DNA from: Mixta gaviniae
Lineage (GTDB): Bacteria; Pseudomonadota; Gammaproteobacteria; Enterobacterales; Enterobacteriaceae
NCBI RefSeq assembly: GCF_002953195.1
Contig: NZ_CP026377.1
Coordinates: 124,001-188,000 of the forward strand
DNA length: 64,000 bases
Direction: 5' to 3'
Shown here: piece after piece, positions 1-13,058 of the stretch
How positions within the stretch are numbered: position 1 is the first letter of the stretch
Layout: each line of letters opens with the position of its first letter
Notes under the pieces: generated by a model
What the model was told of the DNA's origin: nothing
Seen by the model: the letters and a program-made list of their open reading frames with translations, nothing else
Databases searched by the model: none
Made by a program: the position numbers and the translations under genes

Positions 1-523
1 GGCATATGACTACGCCTGGAGTTCGATTTTCAAATTAGAAACCGAATATGTGCGCGCCGAAATTCAGGTGAAGTTCACCAATATCACCTCCTCGCCCAAC
101 GATATCGTGGTGACTACGCCGTTCTACGTTGAGATCGGCTCGCAGAGCGGCGAGTTCGATATCTGCATCCCCTTTAGCATTATCGAACCGCTGCGCGAGC
201 TGCTGACCAACCCGCCGCTGGAGAACTCGCGCCAGGAGGATGATCACTGGCGCACGGTGCTGGCATCGCAGGTCAAAGATACCGAGCTGGAACTGGTGGC
301 GAACTTCTCCGAGGTGCAGACGCGGCTGTCGAACATTCTTGCGCTGCAGGCCGGCGATGTGATCCCGCTGGATAAGCCGGACCATGTAGAAGCGTGCGTC
401 GACGGCTTCCCGGTGCTGGCGGGCAAATATGGCTGCGTGAACGGCCAGTACGCCCTCAAGGTCGAGCAACTACTCAACCCTACGTTACCCTCATTAAATA
501 AGGAGCAATGTCCCCATGAGTGA
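1..523 (+). CDS. fliM: Flagellar motor switch protein FliM, C-terminal part (5' truncated by window edge)
   Basis: The reading frame is open from the first bases and reads DYAWSSIFKLETEYVRAE into the C-terminal half of FliM. FliM forms part of the C-ring switch with FliG and FliN, and binds phospho-CheY through its N-terminus, which lies outside the window. About 173 residues are present, covering the end of the middle domain and the SpoA/FliN-like domain (for example DVIPLDKPDHVEACVDGFPV). The stop at 521-523 overlaps the fliN start by 8 bases, typical of the fliLMNOPQR operon. A GTG at 50 is internal and not the real start. High certainty. Confidence 0.97.
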   Translation, partial: AYDYAWSSIFKLETEYVRAEIQVKFTNITSSPNDIVVTTPFYVEIGSQSGEFDICIPFSIIEPLRELLTNPPLENSRQEDDHWRTVLASQVKDTELELVANFSEVQTRLSNILALQAGDVIPLDKPDHVEACVDGFPVLAGKYGCVNGQYALKVEQLLNPTLPSLNKEQCPHE

Positions 524-920
524 CGCCAAACAACCGTCTGGTGCTGACGAACCATCTGTGGACAGCCTTTGGGGCGAAGCGTTGGCCGAACAAATCACGG
601 CGGAAAGCTCATCCGCCGCGCCGGTAATGCCGAAAGAGTCGCAGGTGGCGGCGTTCAGCGAAGACCTCAAGCTGATCCTGGATATCCCGGTGAAGATGAC
701 TGTCGAGCTGGGACGCACCAAAATGACCATTAAAGAGCTGCTGCGGTTGAGCCAGGGCTCGGTAGTGACGCTCGACGGTCTCGCCGGCGAGCCGCTCGAT
801 ATTCTGATCAACGGCTATCTCATCGCTCAGGGCGAGGTGGTGGTGGTCTCCGATAAGTTCGGTATCCGCATCACCGATATCATCACGCCTTCTGAACGCA
901 TGCAGCGTTTGAGCCGCTGA
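516..920 (+). CDS. fliN: Flagellar motor switch protein FliN
   Basis: FliN is a C-ring component of the flagellar switch and helps bind the FliH-FliI export complex. The 134-residue protein has a variable acidic N-terminus (residues 1-45) and a SpoA domain (about 50-130) with the family pattern DIPVKMTVELGRTKMTIKEL followed by GSVVTLDGLAGEPLDILING. Length is close to the usual 137. The ATG overlaps the fliM stop and is preceded by AAGGAGC at a suitable distance, so translation is probably coupled. Certain identification. Confidence 0.98.
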   Translation: MSDAKQPSGADEPSVDSLWGEALAEQITAESSSAAPVMPKESQVAAFSEDLKLILDIPVKMTVELGRTKMTIKELLRLSQGSVVTLDGLAGEPLDILINGYLIAQGEVVVVSDKFGIRITDIITPSERMQRLSR

Positions 921-954
921 TGCCGCCTCGTAATGCCAACGGAAACGCACCGTG

Positions 955-1302
955 ATGGATACCTCTACGTCCGTCTCGCTGACGATGCAGATCGGCGGCG
1001 CGCTGGCGCTGGTGATCTTGCTGATTTTCGCCTGCGCCTGGCTGGCGCGGCGTTGTGGCGTTGCAGGCCGTCTTCGCGCCGACGGCACGCAAATCGCCGT
1101 CAAAGCGCGCTATTCGCTGGGGCAGCGCGAACGGCTGGTGGTGGTCGAGGTGGACGGCGAGCGGCTGCTGCTCGGCGTGACGCCGGGCGCGATCACGCGT
1201 CTCGGCCGGCTGGCGACGCCTGCGCCGACGGAAAACGACCCGCCCGACTTTTCCTTTATCCTGAGGCGCTTGCGCAAGCGCGACAACGCGGAGCCTGAAT
1301 GA
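955..1302 (+). CDS. fliO: Flagellar export apparatus protein FliO
   Basis: FliO is a small bitopic membrane protein that helps assemble the FliP ring of the flagellar type III export gate. The product is 115 residues: a short N-terminus, one membrane segment (about 13-31, [19 protein letters not shown]) and a basic cytoplasmic domain of the FliO type ([20 protein letters not shown]). A GTG at 952 directly precedes the ATG; the ATG is preferred. There are 34 bases between fliN and this start, and the stop overlaps the fliP ATG (ATGA). FliO is poorly conserved, so position in the operon supports the call. Confidence 0.93.
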   Translation: MDTSTSVSLTMQIGGALALVILLIFACAWLARRCGVAGRLRADGTQIAVKARYSLGQRERLVVVEVDGERLLLGVTPGAITRLGRLATPAPTENDPPDFSFILRRLRKRDNAEPE

Positions 1303-2060
1303 CTCGCCATGTTATCCGTCGCGGCCTGTTCGCCGTACTGCTGCCGTTGCTGCTGCTGCCGGGCCACGCCGCCTGGGCCGCCAACGGCGATATCCTGCTG
1401 ACGCGCGGCGGTGGCGGCGAAAGCTGGTCGCTGCCGATCCAGACGCTGGTGCTGCTTACCTCGCTGACCTTCCTGCCGGCGATGCTGCTGATGATGACCG
1501 GTTTCACCCGCATCATTATCGTGCTGGGACTGCTGCGCAACGCGCTCGGCACACCCTCGACACCGCCCAACCAGGTCCTGCTGGGGCTGGCGCTGTTTGT
1601 CACCTTTTTTGTGATGTCGCCGGTGTTCAACCGCGTCTATGAGGAGGCCTGGCTGCCGCTGTCGCAGGATAAGATTTCGCTGGAGGCGGCGGTACCACGG
1701 GCGGCACAGCCGATGCGGGAATTTATGCTGCGCCATACGCGCGAGGCCGATCTGGCGCTCTATACGCGCATGGCGAAGCGGGATAACTACGCGAGCCAGC
1801 AAGAGGTGCCGCTGCGCATCCTGCTGCCCGCCTTCGTCACCAGCGAGCTGAAAACCGGCTTTCAGATCGGCTTTGCGGTCTTTATCCCCTTTTTAATCAT
1901 CGATCTGGTGGTCGCCAGCGTGCTGATGGCGCTGGGGATGATGATGGTGCCGCCCGCCACCATTTCGCTGCCGTTCAAGCTGATGCTGTTTGTGCTGGTG
2001 GATGGCTGGCAGCTCATTATGGGATCGCTGGCGCAAACCTTTATCAATCAGGCAGGATAA
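1299..2060 (+). CDS. fliP: Flagellar export gate protein FliP
   Basis: FliP forms the core ring of the flagellar type III export gate with FliQ and FliR. The 253-residue protein begins with a cleavable signal peptide (residues 1-27, ending GHAAWA), as FliP unusually has, followed by hydrophobic segments. Family signatures are visible: [35 protein letters not shown] and [18 protein letters not shown]. Length is within a few residues of the E. coli protein. The start overlaps the fliO stop. Very certain. Confidence 0.98.
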   Translation: MTRHVIRRGLFAVLLPLLLLPGHAAWAANGDILLTRGGGGESWSLPIQTLVLLTSLTFLPAMLLMMTGFTRIIIVLGLLRNALGTPSTPPNQVLLGLALFVTFFVMSPVFNRVYEEAWLPLSQDKISLEAAVPRAAQPMREFMLRHTREADLALYTRMAKRDNYASQQEVPLRILLPAFVTSELKTGFQIGFAVFIPFLIIDLVVASVLMALGMMMVPPATISLPFKLMLFVLVDGWQLIMGSLAQTFINQAG

Positions 2061-2063
2061 ATC

Positions 2064-2333
2064 ATGACGCCGGAAAGCGTAATGGCTATGGGGTTCCAGG
2101 CGATCCGCGTGGGCCTGATGATCGCGGCGCCGCTGCTGCTGGCGGCGCTGGTGACCGGGCTGGTGGTCAGCATTTTGCAGGCATCGACCCAGATCAATGA
2201 GATGACGCTGAGCTTTATCCCGAAGATCCTGGTGATTGTGGCGGTCGCCGTGGCGCTCGGGCCGACGATGCTGGCAACCATGCTCGACTATATGCGCGCG
2301 CTCTACGGCAATCTGCCGCAGATGATCGGCTAA
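2064..2333 (+). CDS. fliQ: Flagellar export gate protein FliQ
   Basis: FliQ is the 89-residue, two-helix membrane subunit that packs around FliP in the flagellar export gate. The sequence starts MTPESVMAMGFQAIRVGL and has two hydrophobic helices (about 14-36 and 52-75), with the conserved linker LQASTQINEMTLSFIPKI. Length equals the E. coli protein. It begins 3 bases after the fliP stop and ends 3 bases before fliR, so it is part of the same transcript. Confidence 0.98.
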   Translation: MTPESVMAMGFQAIRVGLMIAAPLLLAALVTGLVVSILQASTQINEMTLSFIPKILVIVAVAVALGPTMLATMLDYMRALYGNLPQMIG

Positions 2334-2336
2334 GCC

Positions 2337-3119
2337 ATGACCTTGTCGCTGGACGCGCTGCCGCTGCTGGTGAGCCACTACTTCTGGCCGCTGATGCGCG
2401 TGCTGGCGTTGTTCAGCACCGCGCCGGTTTTTAACGATAAGGCGATCGGCAACCGGGTGAAGGTCGGGCTGGCGGCGCTGATCACGCTGCTGATCGGACA
2501 GAGCCTGCCGGCGAGTTCGGTGCCGCTGATCTCCGTGATGGGGCTGTGGGTCGGCTGCCAGCAGCTGCTGATTGGCGCGGCGATGGGGCTGACCATACAG
2601 CTTATCTTTGTCAGCGTGCGCTACGCCGGCGAAATTATTGGCCTGCAGATGGGCCTCTCGTTCGCTACCTTCTACGATCCCTCCGGCGGCGAAAATATGC
2701 CGGTGATCTCCCGCCTGCTTAACCTGCTGGGCATCCTGCTGTTTCTGCTGTTCAACGGCCATCTGCTGATGCTGAACGCGCTGGCGGAGAGCTTTCAGCT
2801 GCTGCCGATCGGCGTCGCGCCGCTCAGTCGCGACGCCTTTATCGCGCTGCCGCAGGCGGCAGGGCTGGTGTTTCAGTGCGGCGTCGGGCTGGGGCTGCCG
2901 GTGATCACCCTGCTGCTGGCGATTAACCTGACGCTGGGGTTGCTGAACCGCCTGACGCCGCAGCTGTCGATTTTCGTGGTGGGTTTTCCGCTGACGCTGA
3001 GCGTCGGCATGCTGGCGCTGCTGCTGTTGATGAACAACCTCGCCCCCTATTTCTCTCATCTGATGGCGCTGTTCTTTACGCGGCTCTCGCAGATCCTGCT
3101 GCTGTTTCGCTCCGGCTAG
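2337..3119 (+). CDS. fliR: Flagellar export gate protein FliR
   Basis: FliR is the single-copy subunit that closes the FliP-FliQ-FliR export gate. The 260-residue protein has about six membrane segments and family motifs such as ALFSTAPVFNDKAIGNRVK near the N-terminus, GLQMGLSFATFYDPSGGENM in the middle and NRLTPQLSIFVVGFPLTL near the end. It is the last flagellar gene here; a hairpin follows 8 bases later. In E. coli rcsA follows fliR; here the lac genes lie on the opposite strand instead. Confidence 0.98.
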   Translation: MTLSLDALPLLVSHYFWPLMRVLALFSTAPVFNDKAIGNRVKVGLAALITLLIGQSLPASSVPLISVMGLWVGCQQLLIGAAMGLTIQLIFVSVRYAGEIIGLQMGLSFATFYDPSGGENMPVISRLLNLLGILLFLLFNGHLLMLNALAESFQLLPIGVAPLSRDAFIALPQAAGLVFQCGVGLGLPVITLLLAINLTLGLLNRLTPQLSIFVVGFPLTLSVGMLALLLLMNNLAPYFSHLMALFFTRLSQILLLFRSG

Positions 3120-3127
3120 GGCGGTAA

Positions 3128-3150
3128 AAACGGGGCCAGCGGCCCCGTTT
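3128..3150. terminator. Bidirectional hairpin terminator between fliR and lacY
   Basis: A perfect 10-bp stem (AAACGGGGCC at 3128-3137 and GGCCCCGTTT at 3141-3150) has a 3-base loop and is A-rich on one side and T-rich on the other. It can therefore end both the fli transcript and the convergent lac transcript. Confidence 0.8.
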
Positions 3151-3202
3151 CAGCGATCTTATCCCGGGCGTTGCGCCGGTTCCGGCGGCTGCCGCCGTCG
3201 CA

Positions 3203-4465
3203 TCAGGCTGGCTTCACGTCGTTCTTGCCACGCCCGCGCAGCAGGCTGAGCGGGCCGTCGCCGCTGAGGGTAAAGACCGAGACCAGCGTGAAGGAGAGTG
3301 CCACCAGCCCCAGCACCAGATAGGCACCGTGGAAGCCCATGCTGTCATACATATAGCCGGCGAACAGTGACATAAAAATCATCGACAGCTGTTTGAAGAA
3401 GCAGAAGCAGACCAGATAGATGGTGGCGGAGAAGCGCACCTCGAACTGGCTGGTGATGTATTTAAAGCAGCCGACAATCAGGAACGGCACCTCAAACATA
3501 TGCAGGGTTTTCAGTACCACCACCTCCAGCGCCGAGCTGGCAAAAGAGGAGCCGATAATGCGCACTGACATGATCGCGCCCGCCAGCAGCAGCGCGTTCT
3601 TGCCGCCGATGCGGTTCACAATCAGCGGTGCGAAGAACATGATTGAGGCATTCAGCAGCTCGCCCATGGTGGTGACGTAGCCGAAGACGCGCGTGCCCTG
3701 TTCGCCGGTGGTAAAGAATGAGGTGAAGAAATTGGCGAACTGCTGATCGAACACGTCATAGGTGCAGGAGACGCCGACCACGTAAAGCGACAGGAACCAG
3801 AGTTTGCGATCTTTAAACAGTTCCAGCGCCAGGCGCAGGCTAAAGGGGGAGTGGTTGGCGCCCAGCGTATTCGCCACCTGCGCGGAGGGTTGCGCCTGCG
3901 GTTTGGCGATAAACAGCAAAATCGCCAGGATCACCGCGCAGCCGGAGCCGAGCCAGAAAACGAACTGGTTATTGATGGTGAACATAATGCCGACGATCGA
4001 GGCGCAGAGCGCCCAGCCGACGCAGCCGAACATGCGTGCGCGGCCGAATTCAAACTGGCTACGACGGCTGACCTTTTCGATATAGGCTTCAATCGCCGGC
4101 GCGCCGCCGTTGTAGATAAAGCCGAGATAGATGCCGCCGACGACCGCGCCGAGCAGGATGTTGGCCTGCAGCAGCGGGCCCAGCACATAGATAAAGAAGG
4201 GGGCGAACATCACCAGCATGCCGGTGATGATCCACAACAGGTGCTTTCTCAGGCCGAGCTTATCGGAAAGCAGGCCGAAAACCGGCTGAAACAGCAGCGA
4301 AAAAAGCGAGATGCTGGCGAAAACGATGCCGGTATCGCTCTTGCTCAAATGGTTGATGTCATGCAGCCAGATGGGGAAGAACGGGAAGTAGGCTCCCATG
4401 ATGAAAAAGTAGAAGAAGAAGAACAGCCCGAACATCCAGAAGTTAGTATTTTTCATGTAATACAT
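3203..4465 (-). CDS. lacY: Lactose permease (lactose/proton symporter)
   Basis: LacY imports lactose with a proton through the inner membrane. The 420-residue, 12-helix protein is nearly colinear with E. coli LacY from [20 protein letters not shown] onward. Residues needed for function are in their usual places: E126, R144 and C148 in [14 protein letters not shown]...GRARMFGC, plus the [13 protein letters not shown] region and the KTLHMFEV segment with the coupling Lys and His residues. It starts 68 bases after lacZ behind AAGGAT. No lacA follows; the next feature is a terminator. An intercistronic hairpin (about 4488-4512) may lower expression relative to lacZ. Confidence 0.98.
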   Translation of the reverse strand: MYYMKNTNFWMFGLFFFFYFFIMGAYFPFFPIWLHDINHLSKSDTGIVFASISLFSLLFQPVFGLLSDKLGLRKHLLWIITGMLVMFAPFFIYVLGPLLQANILLGAVVGGIYLGFIYNGGAPAIEAYIEKVSRRSQFEFGRARMFGCVGWALCASIVGIMFTINNQFVFWLGSGCAVILAILLFIAKPQAQPSAQVANTLGANHSPFSLRLALELFKDRKLWFLSLYVVGVSCTYDVFDQQFANFFTSFFTTGEQGTRVFGYVTTMGELLNASIMFFAPLIVNRIGGKNALLLAGAIMSVRIIGSSFASSALEVVVLKTLHMFEVPFLIVGCFKYITSQFEVRFSATIYLVCFCFFKQLSMIFMSLFAGYMYDSMGFHGAYLVLGLVALSFTLVSVFTLSGDGPLSLLRGRGKNDVKPA

Positions 4466-4533
4466 AGCATTATCCTTAAGGTTATCGCGGGGCGGACTGG
4501 GCAGACCCGCCCCGGCTAACGGCGCAGCGCGGG

Positions 4534-7664
<3,131 letters not shown>

Positions 7665-7671
7665 TAAGGGA

Positions 7672-7700
7672 AATATGATTTTGCCCGTCCGGCTTGTAAA
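7672..7700 (-). promoter_or_regulatory. lacZY promoter
   Basis: On the minus strand the -35 box TTTACA (7695-7700, identical to E. coli lac) is separated by 17 bases from CATATT (7672-7677) as -10. The predicted start falls near 7665, at the edge of the operator. The weak -10 fits a CRP-dependent promoter. Confidence 0.8.
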
Positions 7701-7717
7701 GCTGCGTTAGCGGAATC

Positions 7718-7733
7718 GGTGACGCGATTCACA
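7718..7733 (-). promoter_or_regulatory. CRP site of the lac promoter
   Basis: TGTGA-ATCGCG-TCACC on the minus strand matches the CRP consensus in nine of ten core positions. Its centre is about 60-61 bases upstream of the predicted lacZ transcript start, the same class I position (-61.5) as in E. coli lac. Confidence 0.82.
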
Positions 7734-7739
7734 AATAAC

Positions 7740-7747
7740 GCGCTCAC
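7740..7747 (-). promoter_or_regulatory. Upstream lac operator half-site (O3-like)
   Basis: GTGAGCGC recurs on the minus strand 87 bases upstream of the same octamer in the main operator, between lacI and the CRP site. E. coli O3 lies 92 bases from O1 and contains GTGAGCGCAACGC. The second half here (GTTATTTG) is a poor match, so it may be a weak auxiliary operator for looping. Confidence 0.5.
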
Positions 7748-7764
7748 CCTCTGCGGCGCGATGC

Positions 7765-8850
7765 TTACCCTTTTAAACGCGCCGCCTGCTGCGCCAGCTG
7801 CATCAGCGCCGCTGAAAGCGCCTGCGGAGAGAGCGCTTCGTCGCCCGGCGCGGCGGTGGTTTTACGCACCACCAGGCTGACCGGCAGCAGATCGGAACGG
7901 ATCGGCGCATCCGGCTGGTGGATCATTTCGATCATGCGCTCCACGCTGTTTTTGCCCAGCGTGCGGAAATCCTGTTTGATGGTGGTGAGCGGCGGGATAA
8001 AACAGGCGCTGTCAGCGGTATCGTCATAGCCGATGACCGAGACATCATCTGGCACCCGCAGGCCCGCTTCGGAGAGAGCCCGCAGCGCGCCCAGCGCCAT
8101 CTGATCGTTGGCCACCAGCAGCGCACCGGGCCGGGCGCCCTCGCTCAGCAGCCGGGACACTTGCTGATAGCCCGACAGCGCGCTCCAGTCGCCCTCCATC
8201 ACCGCCCCCGGCGTCAGCTGCCGTTGCGCCAGCGCCTGCCGCCAGCCCTCGAAACGCAGGCGAGCGGATATTGAACTTTGCGGGCCCGCCAGCAGCGCGA
8301 TATCACTGTGGCCCAGCGCCAGCAAGTGCGCGACGCCGAGACGCGCCCCTTCAGCGGGATCGAAGATGACGCTATTAGCCGCCAGCTGCGGCGAGACATC
8401 CAGAAACAGCACCGGCGTATCCTGGCAGAGCGCCGCCAGGCTTTGCGCCTCTTCATCCTGCAGCGGAATATTCACGATCAGTCCGTCCACCCGCTGCGCC
8501 AGCAGGCTGTTGATGGCCGCTTTCGCCGCCTCGAAGCCGCTCTGCTCCGTCATCGAGATAACGACGTTAAAGCGCTTTTCGCCGGCGCGCGATTTAATCG
8601 CGGCGGCAATCTGCGAAGGCGCATGCAGCGAGAGATCGGAGGTCGCAAGGCCGAGGGTATAGCCCATTTTGCCCGCCAGCTGCTGCGCCACGCGGTTCGG
8701 CACGTAGTTCAGCGCCGCCATCGCCGCCTCTACCCGCTGCCGGGTTTTTGCGGAGACGTTGTCCGCCTGGTTTATCACCCGCGAAACGGTCTGATAAGAG
8801 ACCCCTGCATGCTGTGCCACATCATAGAGAGTGATCGACTTCGCTTTCAT
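7765..8850 (-). CDS. lacI: Lactose operon repressor LacI
   Basis: LacI represses lacZY and releases DNA on binding allolactose. The 361-residue protein has the N-terminal helix-turn-helix (ITLYDVAQHAGVSYQTVSRV), the hinge helix (PNRVAQQLAGK) that inserts into the operator minor groove, a periplasmic-binding-protein-like core (GDWSALSGYQQ, ANDQMALGAL, GYDDTADSACFIPPLTTIKQ) and a C-terminal leucine-rich tetramerisation tail (LSAALMQLAQQAARL). The recognition helix YQTVSRV is identical to E. coli, agreeing with the conserved operator half-site. It lies upstream of lacZ in the same orientation with its own promoter. Confidence 0.97.
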   Translation of the reverse strand: MKAKSITLYDVAQHAGVSYQTVSRVINQADNVSAKTRQRVEAAMAALNYVPNRVAQQLAGKMGYTLGLATSDLSLHAPSQIAAAIKSRAGEKRFNVVISMTEQSGFEAAKAAINSLLAQRVDGLIVNIPLQDEEAQSLAALCQDTPVLFLDVSPQLAANSVIFDPAEGARLGVAHLLALGHSDIALLAGPQSSISARLRFEGWRQALAQRQLTPGAVMEGDWSALSGYQQVSRLLSEGARPGALLVANDQMALGALRALSEAGLRVPDDVSVIGYDDTADSACFIPPLTTIKQDFRTLGKNSVERMIEMIHQPDAPIRSDLLPVSLVVRKTTAAPGDEALSPQALSAALMQLAQQAARLKG

Positions 8851-8869
8851 CCCGACGTCCTTAGACTAT

Positions 8870-8887
8870 CCGCACAGGGCTGTGCGG
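8870..8887 (-). repeat. 18-bp palindrome in the lacI leader
   Basis: CCGCACAG-GG-CTGTGCGG is a perfect inverted repeat lying 20-37 bases before the lacI start codon and just after the predicted lacI transcript start. It could be an operator for an unknown regulator or an mRNA hairpin; nothing in the window identifies a partner. Confidence 0.6.
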
Positions 8888-8903
8888 TTTTACTGATGGC
8901 GAA

Positions 8904-8932
8904 ATAGTATGTCGGGTAACGGATAAAGTAAA
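8904..8932 (-). promoter_or_regulatory. lacI: Probable lacI promoter
   Basis: The minus strand carries TTTACT (8927-8932) and TACTAT (8904-8909) with a 17-base spacer, close to sigma-70 consensus. The predicted start (about 8897) leaves a 47-base leader with AAGGA before the lacI ATG. Confidence 0.6.
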
Positions 8933-9037
8933 AACGACGCATAGCAGGAGGAAGAGATCGCGGGGGACACGGCACCGCTGCGCGGCTGAAGAAAGCGGCG
9001 CACGCAGCCGCGCGCGCCTGAAGCCAGGTGCTGTCGC

Positions 9038-9901
9038 TTAGTCGGCGGCACGGTTCAGCAGCGCCCGCAGCAGCGCCCGCTGCGATGAGGTTAGTCGCGC
9101 CTCGTTCACGCCGCACAACTCGCAGTAACGGCGTACAGTGTTGGCGTTCCAGCACAGCGCGCGCTCATGCCGCATCCGTTGGCGCAGCTGCCGGAACATG
9201 CCTTCAATTTCAAAGGTGGAGAGCAGCTGGCGCAGTCCGGTGCTTTTGCCCGGCGTCAGCTGGCGGGAGAGCATCTGGCCGACCGAATGCACATCGGCGT
9301 GCAGCAGCGCCACCTCGCGCCCCTGGTAGTCCGGATGAACGCGGCTTTCACCCAGCTGGCGGAAGAAAAGCAGATCCTGATAAAAGCGCGCCTTGCGTTT
9401 TTCCACCTGAATAAACAGCGTTTCCGCGCGCTGATGGAAAATAGCGTAGAGCATCATCCAGGCGTACAGCGTTTTCAGCATACCGGTGCCGCGATAGCGG
9501 GCGTCGATGCACAGCGAGCCGATTTCAGCGGTTTTTTCCGGCGTGCAGCCGGTCTGGCGTATCACATCGGCAAAGATTTTTTCCGCCGGCAACCCCTGCT
9601 CACTCTGCTTGATAAAGCCGATGGTGCCCACTACCTCGCCGGCGATACGCGCGATAAACAGGCGGTTGTCCGGCGAGAAGAACCACGGCGAAAACAGCAT
9701 ATCGCCCTGCTGGCGTGTCACCAGCCCCAGGCGCAGATATTCGGCATGAAGCTTTTGCATACTGGCGAAAAACTCCGGTAGCGTGGCGACCTGACAAATG
9801 TCGACCTTATCGGATGAGTGCTGCTGGTTAAAGCGCAGCGTACGGCGTAACCCGGCCTTACACGGCGGCTGAGCGGCAGGCTGAACGGCTGGATGTAACA
9901 C
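9038..9901 (-). CDS. FeeM-like N-acyl amino acid synthase-type acyltransferase
   Basis: The product (287 residues) looks like a GNAT-fold acyltransferase of the FeeM N-acyl amino acid synthase type, related in fold to acyl-homoserine-lactone synthases. FeeM-type family features seen at about 35-205 are FIARIAGEVVGTIGFI, GLPAEKIF, EIGSLCID and FYQDLLFFRQLGESRV. FeeM enzymes join a fatty acyl group from acyl-ACP to an amino acid such as tyrosine. The last 80 residues are basic and not recognised. The start is a GTG with AAGGAGAG five bases upstream. It stands alone between lacI and murP with no acyl carrier protein gene nearby. The acyl and amine substrates are unknown; family call by inference. 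Confidence 0.65.
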   Translation of the reverse strand: MLHPAVQPAAQPPCKAGLRRTLRFNQQHSSDKVDICQVATLPEFFASMQKLHAEYLRLGLVTRQQGDMLFSPWFFSPDNRLFIARIAGEVVGTIGFIKQSEQGLPAEKIFADVIRQTGCTPEKTAEIGSLCIDARYRGTGMLKTLYAWMMLYAIFHQRAETLFIQVEKRKARFYQDLLFFRQLGESRVHPDYQGREVALLHADVHSVGQMLSRQLTPGKSTGLRQLLSTFEIEGMFRQLRQRMRHERALCWNANTVRRYCELCGVNEARLTSSQRALLRALLNRAAD

Positions 9902-10183
9902 GATAACTCTCCTTGCTGTGGTGTAAAAATCGCCTGCCGACAGTATTGATCAATAAATTTCTCTAAACAATCATTTCATGAAAAAGTCATAAAATGTGAT
10001 TGAGACGACGTTTTCATTATGAAACTGCCATCTCCTGATATCCATATTATAAGTGTTGTTGATGATTTGACTTAAGTCACGTTAGCCGGATGCGGGGATG
10101 AGGAGGTAGGCGGCGCGCGCAAGCAGAACAGGCCGCCTGCGTAAGGGCGCCGCTTTCTATGAAGAGGGTCACATTTAGCGGTA

Positions 10184-10234
10184 AAGGAATAAATTATTCA
10201 TTTAGTTTAAAAAATGAATCATAGAATATTCCTT
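10184..10234. promoter_or_regulatory. Nested inverted repeats upstream of murP, candidate operator
   Basis: The 383-base gap 9902-10284 is AT-rich. It holds outer arms AAGGAATA (10184-10191) and TATTCCTT (10227-10234), and inner arms ATTCATTT (10196-10203) and AAATGAAT (10212-10219). The element lies 51-101 bases before the murP start, suiting an operator for a dimeric or tetrameric regulator, for example an RpiR-family protein like MurR. No such regulator gene is in the window. A CRP-like half-site TGTGA is at about 9996. Confidence 0.5.
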
Positions 10235-10284
10235 ACTTACGGCGGCTGCCGGCAAGCGGCGCTGACAACGGCGAGGATCTGGCC

Positions 10285-11715
<1,431 letters not shown>

Positions 11716-11731
11716 ATGTGGCGCGCCGCCT

Positions 11732-11763
11732 GCGGCTGACCGGCTATGCCGCCGGTCAGCCGC
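11732..11763. terminator. Strong hairpin between convergent murP and MFS gene
   Basis: A perfect 13-bp stem (GCGGCTGACCGGC at 11732-11744, complement at 11751-11763) with a 6-base loop lies between the two stop codons. It lacks a clear T-run, so it may act as a weak bidirectional terminator or a 3' stabiliser. Confidence 0.6.
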
Positions 11764-11768
11764 GCAGG

Positions 11769-13058
11769 TTAGCGCAGCGCCAGCGCCCGCAGGTCGTTTA
11801 CCCCTTTCTGGCGCACCAGCAGCGCCAGCAGCACCATGCCTGCCAGCGCCAGCATGCTCGCCAGCACAAAGGCGGAGTGATAGCCGCCGCCGTACTGAAT
11901 CAAAAAGCCGGTAATGCCCGGCGAGAGAATGCCCGCCAGGTTAGCCAGCAGATGGACAAAGCCGCCGGCGGTGCCGATGCGTCCGGCCGGGACAATATCC
12001 TGCAGCAGCGACCAGCACGCCTGCGGCGTCATATAGGCGAAGACGCTGGCCAGCGTAATCAGCGTCACGGCCGCCGTCACGCTCTGACTCCACGCCGTCA
12101 GCAGCACGCAGAGCGCGGCGACCGCCAGCCCGACGAAGATCACCAGTTTGCGTGACAGCAAAAAATTCTGCGTGCGACGGTAGAGCAGATCGGAAATCAT
12201 GCCGCCGCCGAGAAAGCCCACCGTGGCGCCAAGCCACGGCAGAATGCCGATGATGCTCATGCTTTTAATATCGAGATGCTGAAAATCGGTGAGATAGCTC
12301 GGTAGCCAGGAGAGGAAAAAGTACTGAATGTAATTAAAGCAGAAAAAGGCGCTGGCGACGCCGATCACCGGCAGTGAAAAAACATAGCGCCACAGGCTGT
12401 GGCTATCCTGCTGCGGGGCGACTTCGGCGGCATGGCTGGCGGGGCGCTGACGCATGATCAGCTCGCGCTCCGCCTGGCTGACGCGCGGATGATCTTCAGG
12501 CTTATCGCGGAACAGCAGCAGCCAGCAGGCGACCCAGATAAAGCCCAGCGCGGCGATCACCACGAAGGCGATGCGCCAGCCGAACTGCAGCCCGACCAGC
12601 CCGACGATCGGGGCGGCAATCGCCGCGCCCAGCGGCTGGCCGGCGTTAGTGAAGCCCACCGCGCGCCCGACTTCCTGTTTCGGGAACCAGTTGGAGATCG
12701 ATTTGTTGGTGGTCGTGCCCATCGGGCCTTCCCCGATGCCGAACAGCATGCGCACGATCAGCAGATGCGTAAAGCCGGTTACCAGCGCGGTGGCGCCGCA
12801 GAACAGCGACCAGACGCCGGCGGCCCAGGCGTAGACGCGGCGCGGGCCGAAGCGATCGGCGCCCCAGCCGCCGATAAAGCAGAACGCACAGTAGCCGATA
12901 AAAAAGCAGCTGAACAGGATGCCCATCTGCGCATCGTTGATATCTAAATCTTTTTTGACCAGCGGCGCCATTACCGACAGGGCGGCGCGGTCAAGATAGT
13001 TGAGCATGCCGGCGCAGAACAACAACAGCGCGACGACCACGCGATAATTTTTAAACAT
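11769..13058 (-). CDS. MFS transporter, anion:cation symporter family (sugar acid uptake)
   Basis: The 429-residue, 12-helix protein belongs to the major facilitator superfamily, ACS branch, which includes GudP, GarP and DgoT. Family features include NYLDRAALSVMAPLVKKDL in helix 1 and the following loop, GGWGADRFGPRRVYAWA in loop 2-3, and GIGEGPMGTTTNKSISNWFP with the ACS pattern in helix 4. The start chosen is the ATG at 13058, with AAGGAG 10 bases upstream; an earlier ATG would overlap the upstream gene more. It overlaps the stop of the enolase-superfamily gene by 8 bases, so the two form an operon, probably taking up and dehydrating or racemising a sugar acid. Substrate unknown. Confidence 0.85.
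   Translation of the reverse strand: MFKNYRVVVALLLFCAGMLNYLDRAALSVMAPLVKKDLDINDAQMGILFSCFFIGYCAFCFIGGWGADRFGPRRVYAWAAGVWSLFCGATALVTGFTHLLIVRMLFGIGEGPMGTTTNKSISNWFPKQEVGRAVGFTNAGQPLGAAIAAPIVGLVGLQFGWRIAFVVIAALGFIWVACWLLLFRDKPEDHPRVSQAERELIMRQRPASHAAEVAPQQDSHSLWRYVFSLPVIGVASAFFCFNYIQYFFLSWLPSYLTDFQHLDIKSMSIIGILPWLGATVGFLGGGMISDLLYRRTQNFLLSRKLVIFVGLAVAALCVLLTAWSQSVTAAVTLITLASVFAYMTPQACWSLLQDIVPAGRIGTAGGFVHLLANLAGILSPGITGFLIQYGGGYHSAFVLASMLALAGMVLLALLVRQKGVNDLRALALR

Noticed and set aside
3120..3202. A lacA remnant downstream of lacY
   Set aside because: Only 83 bases separate lacY from fliR and they contain the terminator; no transacetylase sequence is visible.
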